A stretch of 33,226 nucleotides of DNA, from positions 1 to 33,226 of IMG/VR virus record IMGVR_UViG_3300007735_000633. One strand, given 5' to 3'. Both the position numbers and the translations under genes were made by a program. The first letter of the stretch is position 1. Every line of letters begins with the position of its first letter. Below the pieces are notes generated by a model. That model had not been told where the DNA came from, did no database searches, and was given only the letters and a program-made list of their open reading frames with translations. This DNA comes from a virus. Below are positions 29,284 through 33,226 of the stretch, in pieces.

Positions 29284-31464
29284 TTACTGGCCCGCGCTCA
29301 CTTGAAAGTCCAAGAATAGCAGAGTCATCTTCAAAGGTATCGTCTGCGTTACCGTGATGACGCCCTCGTAGTCGAAGCCGAGCAGAGGCCCGATCTTCTT
29401 CAGGCCCGTAAACTCTTCCACCGCTTCGTCCAAGACCTGCGTGTCGAAACGGCGGAACTGCACTTCCTGACCATTGATGGTGCAGGACTGCGTCTTGTAG
29501 AACTCGGGGTTCACTTCGATGATGCGCTTCTTGAAGCCGCGCAGATTCCCGCTCTGCAAGCGCGGCTCGACGGGCATCGTCTTGATCTCGACCGAATAGT
29601 TCAGTCCGGTCTGGAAGGACGTGACGGATTCACGCGCAAAGGTGATGACACCGCTGCCGTTGGCCGTCGAGTCAGCCAGCACGACACCGTCCGCGATCAC
29701 CTTCACGGTCTTCCCGGCAAGGTTCGCAGCAGTCACACCGCCCGCGCTGCCGCCCGTCACCGCGCTGTCCAGCGTCAGGGTGTTGTCGAACCGCTCTACG
29801 AAATATTTGTCGGTGCCGCTGATGACACGCTTAACCACCACATAGACCGTGTCCACGTCCACGCCGACAGCCTTGAACTGTCCGTCAGTGATGAACTCGG
29901 ACGGCGCGATCACCTGCTGAGAGCGCAGCATCGAGAACGCAGCGATGGTGCCGTCATCCCCGTTGACGATGAACAACTGGTCGCTCTCGTCAGTCGAGGT
30001 CGCACGGCGGATCGCCATGTCGGTCGGCGTCTTCAGCAGATGCGACGACAGCAGCGAAATGCGGTTCGTCACGTAAGCCGCTTCGGTGTCCGTAAACACG
30101 AACTCGTTCAGCGACTTGCCCTGCCGCTGCACGAACAGCGTACCGGAGTCGAGACCCACAGGCTTGATCGACGGCTTGCACCCGTTTCGCGTGGCGATCT
30201 TCACGAAGAAGTTCGTAGGCGTGATCGGCTCAAGCTGGCCCTGCGGCACGTAGAACTCAGACCCGGTCGTAAAGAACTGGAGATCACGACCAGAGATGCA
30301 GTTCACGATGGCGTTGAACTGATTGGTATCGACCGTGCTCTCGACCGCCTCGTCGTCAAGAGACTGGCCCTTATCGAAGTCGAAGAAGCGACCGACGACC
30401 GATCCCCAAATCGTAGACGGGCGACTCCTGCTGCCGCCGAAATACAAGCGGCCCTCGTGGAACGTCACGCTCTTGGGCCAGCCACGGCCCGCCGACCATA
30501 CATCTTCATACCCGCTTTCGACTTCCCAGGCGCCTGATGCATAGGCGCTGATCTTGTCGAACGGCACTTCCGTTACGACCAGAACCTTCGAGGACGAAAT
30601 GAAGCTGATGATGCGGGCGATGCCGAAGCCGTAGCCTTCTTTGATGCGGATGTACTGGTTAACATCGGCAGCCGTGAACGCACCACCGCCAGCCGTCAGT
30701 TCGACCGTGCCTTCCTTGGCTGAAGGCGTCAGCGAGTGGGTGGGGCTGGTCAGTGTGATCGTGAAGGCGTGCTTCGGGATATAGTCGAACGTAATCGACG
30801 AGAGCGTCCAGCTTGCATCGTTCGCACCGCGCACCAGCTTCAGCGGCACCAGATCTTCATGGACGAAGAGCATGGTATCCGCCGATTGCGCGAAGTTCAG
30901 ATCCGGCAGCATCGCAGACGTGATCGTCGGGGCGATGATGTGATTCGGCTTCAGGGTCACGTTGCCGCTGGTCGTCAGCGCAGCGCCAGCCGTCACGGTA
31001 AATGAGCCGGATGCAGCGGTGGCCACCGTAAAGGAGCCATCGACCGCAGTTCCGGTCGTGAAGTCGAGATAGACCGTGTCGCCCGCAATCAGGCCGTGGT
31101 TTGCAGCCGTGACGGTGATAGTCGTTCCGCTCTGCGTATAGGTCGCAGCGTTCACATGCGTGATCTGCGTGATCTGCGCGCCGTTCTTGAAGACATGGAT
31201 GCGCTTGTCCGTCAGCACGAACATGTACGAGTCGTTGACGCTGAACTCGAACGGAGCCATTGCCACACCATCGGACGCAGCAGCCGGAAGCTGGGCTACG
31301 TACCGCAGACCGGGACGACGACGCACGCCACCCTGCGGGATGATCGTTACGTTCGTCGCCTTCTGAAGCGCCGAGTAGTACTGAGTCAGATCGATACGAC
31401 CGCGAATCAGCGGATCGACCTCTCCGACGCTGAAGTTGGTCTGGATCTGGATCAGCCTCGACAT
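29284..31464 (-). CDS. Tail tubular protein B (T7 gp12-like) with inserted HGL-GD domain
   Basis: 726 residues from ATG at 31464 (TGATG overlap); the longer frame upstream (to 31941) is out of frame with the true gene order. N-terminus MSRLIQIQTNFSVGEVDPLI and YYSALQKATNVTIIPQGGVRRRPGLRYVAQL is the standard start of the gp12 family. Around residues 104-172 there is an insert with HGLIAGDTVYL (123-133), of the E1 FCCH-like 'HGL..GD.V.L' type. Later GWPKSVTFHEGRLYFGGSRSRPSTIWGS, again typical. Forms the tail nozzle. Follows tail tubular A as in T7. Confidence 0.9.
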   Translation of the reverse strand: MSRLIQIQTNFSVGEVDPLIRGRIDLTQYYSALQKATNVTIIPQGGVRRRPGLRYVAQLPAAASDGVAMAPFEFSVNDSYMFVLTDKRIHVFKNGAQITQITHVNAATYTQSGTTITVTAANHGLIAGDTVYLDFTTGTAVDGSFTVATAASGSFTVTAGAALTTSGNVTLKPNHIIAPTITSAMLPDLNFAQSADTMLFVHEDLVPLKLVRGANDASWTLSSITFDYIPKHAFTITLTSPTHSLTPSAKEGTVELTAGGGAFTAADVNQYIRIKEGYGFGIARIISFISSSKVLVVTEVPFDKISAYASGAWEVESGYEDVWSAGRGWPKSVTFHEGRLYFGGSRSRPSTIWGSVVGRFFDFDKGQSLDDEAVESTVDTNQFNAIVNCISGRDLQFFTTGSEFYVPQGQLEPITPTNFFVKIATRNGCKPSIKPVGLDSGTLFVQRQGKSLNEFVFTDTEAAYVTNRISLLSSHLLKTPTDMAIRRATSTDESDQLFIVNGDDGTIAAFSMLRSQQVIAPSEFITDGQFKAVGVDVDTVYVVVKRVISGTDKYFVERFDNTLTLDSAVTGGSAGGVTAANLAGKTVKVIADGVVLADSTANGSGVITFARESVTSFQTGLNYSVEIKTMPVEPRLQSGNLRGFKKRIIEVNPEFYKTQSCTINGQEVQFRRFDTQVLDEAVEEFTGLKKIGPLLGFDYEGVITVTQTIPLKMTLLFLDFQVSAGQ

Positions 31465-32078
31465 CAGTACCTCACGGCCACAAGGCTGAAGTCTTCGATC
31501 ATCTGATTCGGCTGGTTCTGCCCGTCGATGTTCATCGCCTGACGGAAATAGCCGCCACGACCGTTCTCCGCTGGCGTGCCCATGGCAATCGCGCGCCAGT
31601 ACTCGGCCTTGGTGGTCTGGTCGGTGACAGGCTCGGCGAAGTGCCAAGCCAGCATGTACTTCAGAAGCTGGACGAAATACGAGGGCAGACGATCCTCGCC
31701 GGGATCGTACTGGTAGTCGATCCACACCTGCTCGTAGCTGGTCAGCACCTTGTCCTCGAACACTTCCCACCACTTCACGGGACGGGCGCCGGGGCTGGAC
31801 GAGTCGAACAGGGCACGCGGGCCAGCAATCACGTCGCCGGGGATCTGGTACTCGTACTTCCACTCCGTCACTGGCGTATTCAGCGTGCGAGCAAGCTGGA
31901 CCTTCTTGAAGCTGAAGGACCACGGGTACATCGTCAGGCACATGACCTTGATGTCATCGTACAGGCGGTCAGCCACCTGCGCGTTGTCGGTGCCTTCGCT
32001 GAAGGATGAGATCACACGACCGCCCAGCATGATGAGCGCGTCGTTGCAGATGGTGAGTTTGGTATCGCCCGTTGCCAC
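31464..32078 (-). CDS. Tail tubular protein A (T7 gp11-like)
   Basis: 204 residues, GTG start, GAGGG six bases upstream. MATGDTKLTICNDALIMLGG, the charged VADRLYDDIKVMCLTMYPWSFSFKKVQLAR and WKYEYQIPGDVIAGPRALFDSS are family hallmarks of T7 gp11-type adaptors. C-terminal part contains the LPSYFVQLLKYMLAWHFAEPVTDQ helix that packs against the portal. It links portal and nozzle. Overlaps tail tubular B by one base. Confidence 0.92.
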   Translation of the reverse strand: MATGDTKLTICNDALIMLGGRVISSFSEGTDNAQVADRLYDDIKVMCLTMYPWSFSFKKVQLARTLNTPVTEWKYEYQIPGDVIAGPRALFDSSSPGARPVKWWEVFEDKVLTSYEQVWIDYQYDPGEDRLPSYFVQLLKYMLAWHFAEPVTDQTTKAEYWRAIAMGTPAENGRGGYFRQAMNIDGQNQPNQMIEDFSLVAVRY

Positions 32079-32079
32079 G

Positions 32080-32694
32080 TCACGCCCTCACGAAGATGTA
32101 ATCGCGTCCGATCTTCTCAGAGACCTTATACCCCAAAGCATCCATCAGGTCGAATGTCTGCTGATCCGAATGCCCGTATCGTTGTCCCAGCCCTTTAAGC
32201 TCCAGCACGACCACAGGCAAGCACTGATGAATGGTCTTCGTTGCGCCCAAGATTGCCGAATGCTCGGACCCTTCGATGTCCAGCCAGAGCAGATCAAGAT
32301 CTTCCAGACCGAGGTCATCAATGGTCACAGTGGGGATCGTGCCGCTGCTGGAGACCTGATGCGCCCCGATATTGTTGGGCTTGATCCGGTCCACGCCGAC
32401 CGTGCCGTGAAAGTCGGTCAGCGCCGCATTGCGCGTAATGATGTTCTCGATCTCGCCCACATTCATCTTCAGCGCGGTGAAGTTGTCGGGGTCAAGCTCG
32501 AACGTATGCACGGTCTGGAAGAAGCGCGACAGAATGCTGGGGAAGATCCCGATGTTGCCGCCCGCTTGCAGACAGGTACGACGATGCACGCACTTCCGCG
32601 CCACATGCGGGATCATGCCCGCTTCGATCATGATCGCACCGAAAGCGCGCTTGTCGTCAGCCGGAACGTGCCAGCCGTCGATCATCGTAAACAT
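32080..32694 (-). CDS. FkbM-type SAM methyltransferase
   Basis: 204 residues starting MFTMIDGWHVPADDKRAFGA; ATG at 32694 preceded by GAGGTG; a start at 32706 lies four codons further up. SAM site: QAGGNIGIFP (about 43-52), FELDPDNF (about 65-72), LLWLDIEGSEHSAILG (about 135-150) and IPTVTIDDLGLEDLDLLWL form the FkbM family set. Methyltransferases of this type modify sugars, including phage or host surface glycans. Overlaps the glycosyltransferase gene by 38 bases, hinting at shared use with it. Substrate unknown. Confidence 0.85.
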   Translation of the reverse strand: MFTMIDGWHVPADDKRAFGAIMIEAGMIPHVARKCVHRRTCLQAGGNIGIFPSILSRFFQTVHTFELDPDNFTALKMNVGEIENIITRNAALTDFHGTVGVDRIKPNNIGAHQVSSSGTIPTVTIDDLGLEDLDLLWLDIEGSEHSAILGATKTIHQCLPVVVLELKGLGQRYGHSDQQTFDLMDALGYKVSEKIGRDYIFVRA

Positions 32695-33226
32695 ACGGCA
32701 CCTCATCCTGTTCCCATGGCCGGGGCTGGCCGTGGAAGAAGATCACTCGCGCATCTTTCGGCACACCCTTGCCGCGCACATCCACCTTGTACGAGACGAA
32801 CTGACCGGGCAACTCGTCTTGGATGTACGTAGTTGTACGTAGTACGTCTTCGATGAATGCCTGATCGCCACCCTTCATCTTCATGTATCGGGGCGCGTCG
32901 ATGGCGAACACCGTGTAGAGCGGGCGGATGTTCTCGTTCCACATCATCACGCTGGACTGCATGGCATAGGGATTGTGCTTGCCCCGGTAGGCATCACGCA
33001 GGATCGCGAACGGAACCGTTCTGGCTAGTTCGCCGGCTTGTTCGAGCGAGCCGCAGACGATGGTGTCCAGATCGAAATAGATGCACGGTCCCGGCAGCTT
33101 GAACATCTCCATCTTGGACCACCAGATGGGCCAGTTCTCCGTCAGCGGCACCACGTCGCCACGCTTCAGATCCGACAGACACACGAAGTCGTGCGGGATA
33201 CCCGCATGGTCGGCGCTCACAAAAGT
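32657..33226 (-). CDS. Glycosyltransferase-like protein, 5' end cut by window end
   Basis: Same protein as the gene at the window start, here with its 3' end: FDLDTIVCG, GGDQAFIEDVL, then QFVSYKVDVRGKGVPKDARVIFFHGQPRPW (the FFHGQPRPW-like C-terminal block is usual for this phage glycosyltransferase type). Stop at 32657. The frame is open to 33226 and beyond; a GTG at 33218-33220 is available but probably not the real start, because the left copy has 25 more residues upstream. The last ten bases (33217-33226) no longer match the left copy. Most likely the same gene as at 1-553, split by linearisation. Confidence 0.78.
   Translation of the reverse strand, partial: TFVSADHAGIPHDFVCLSDLKRGDVVPLTENWPIWWSKMEMFKLPGPCIYFDLDTIVCGSLEQAGELARTVPFAILRDAYRGKHNPYAMQSSVMMWNENIRPLYTVFAIDAPRYMKMKGGDQAFIEDVLRTTTYIQDELPGQFVSYKVDVRGKGVPKDARVIFFHGQPRPWEQDEVPYVYDDRRLARSG
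32740..33216. repeat. Right copy of imperfect terminal direct repeat
   Basis: Ungapped match to 1-477 with 15 substitutions. Homology stops sharply at 33217, ten bases before the window end. Contains the same internal microrepeat (two TGTACGTAGT units, 32824-32843). Confidence 0.9.

Noticed and set aside
29284-31941. 885-residue start for tail tubular protein B
   Set aside because: The extra N-terminal part overlaps tail tubular A in another frame and has no family match; MSRLIQIQTN at 31464 is the usual start and overlaps the previous stop by one base.
1-33226. tRNA genes, CRISPR arrays, insertion sequences, integrase and attachment sites
   Set aside because: Looked for by eye; no cloverleaf-like block, no regular spaced repeats, no transposase or recombinase motifs. 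A tRNA search program would settle the tRNA question.

Overview
This window looks like an essentially complete genome of a small, strictly phage-type, tailed podovirus (T7-like virion morphology), probably infecting an alphaproteobacterium. The evidence is a full T7-style virion set (TerS/TerL, head-tail connector portal, scaffold, HK97-fold-type capsid, tail tubular A and B, gp14-like protein, two very large internal proteins, tail fibre with a T7 gp17-type N-terminus). There is no RNA polymerase, DNA polymerase, integrase, tail tube/sheath or tape-measure gene. The alphaproteobacterial host is inferred from high GC, a GH108 endolysin, a '3TM' GTA-type holin and a DnaA domain IV protein; it is not proven.

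Topology: bases 1-477 and 32740-33216 are the same sequence with 15 substitutions. Joining the two ends through this overlap restores the expected capsid-to-tail-tube gene order and rebuilds one in-frame glycosyltransferase gene, giving a circular map of about 32.7 kb. The mismatches suggest a mixed viral population at the assembly junction; a real tandem gene duplication is the alternative.

Layout. (i) 1-8808, minus strand: packaging and head genes read leftwards (TerS, TerL, GNAT-like protein, six tiny basic proteins, portal, Bbp19-like, scaffold, capsid, a small putative decoration protein), then sugar-modification type genes. The capsid has its own sigma70-like promoter just after the scaffold stop. 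(ii) 8809-9229: the only long non-coding gap, with a near-consensus DnaA box and promoter-like elements. (iii) 9230-9889 minus: a winged-helix initiator-like protein. (iv) 9890-11550 plus: a self-contained, inverted four-gene cassette with its own promoter and a strong terminator, built around a DUF7227/GP88-type protein (moron-like). (v) 11621-14013 minus: SSB-like protein, an unknown, a phage O-like replication initiator, RusA resolvase and a small Cro/CI-type HTH regulator. (vi) 14014-14129: divergent overlapping promoters with an operator-like palindrome. (vii) 14130-18153 plus: a tightly overlapping 13-gene early operon including an ERF annealing protein, an orphan DnaA domain IV protein, a DUF6378-type protein and a dCMP deaminase. 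(viii) 18147-33226 minus: HTH-phosphoesterase, lysis cassette (endolysin, holin, second membrane protein), small proteins, tail fibre, internal virion proteins, tail tubular proteins, FkbM methyltransferase and the end of the glycosyltransferase gene.

How it works together (inference): host RNA polymerase reads all promoters. A small HTH protein probably balances the early plus-strand operon against its own gene. Replication depends on the host polymerase, recruited by the initiator-like and DnaA-like proteins, with SSB-like, ERF and RusA proteins handling recombination intermediates. Late leftward transcription then makes the virion and lysis proteins. The least described parts are the inverted DUF7227 cassette, the glycosyltransferase/methyltransferase block between capsid and tail genes, and the orphan DnaA domain protein.
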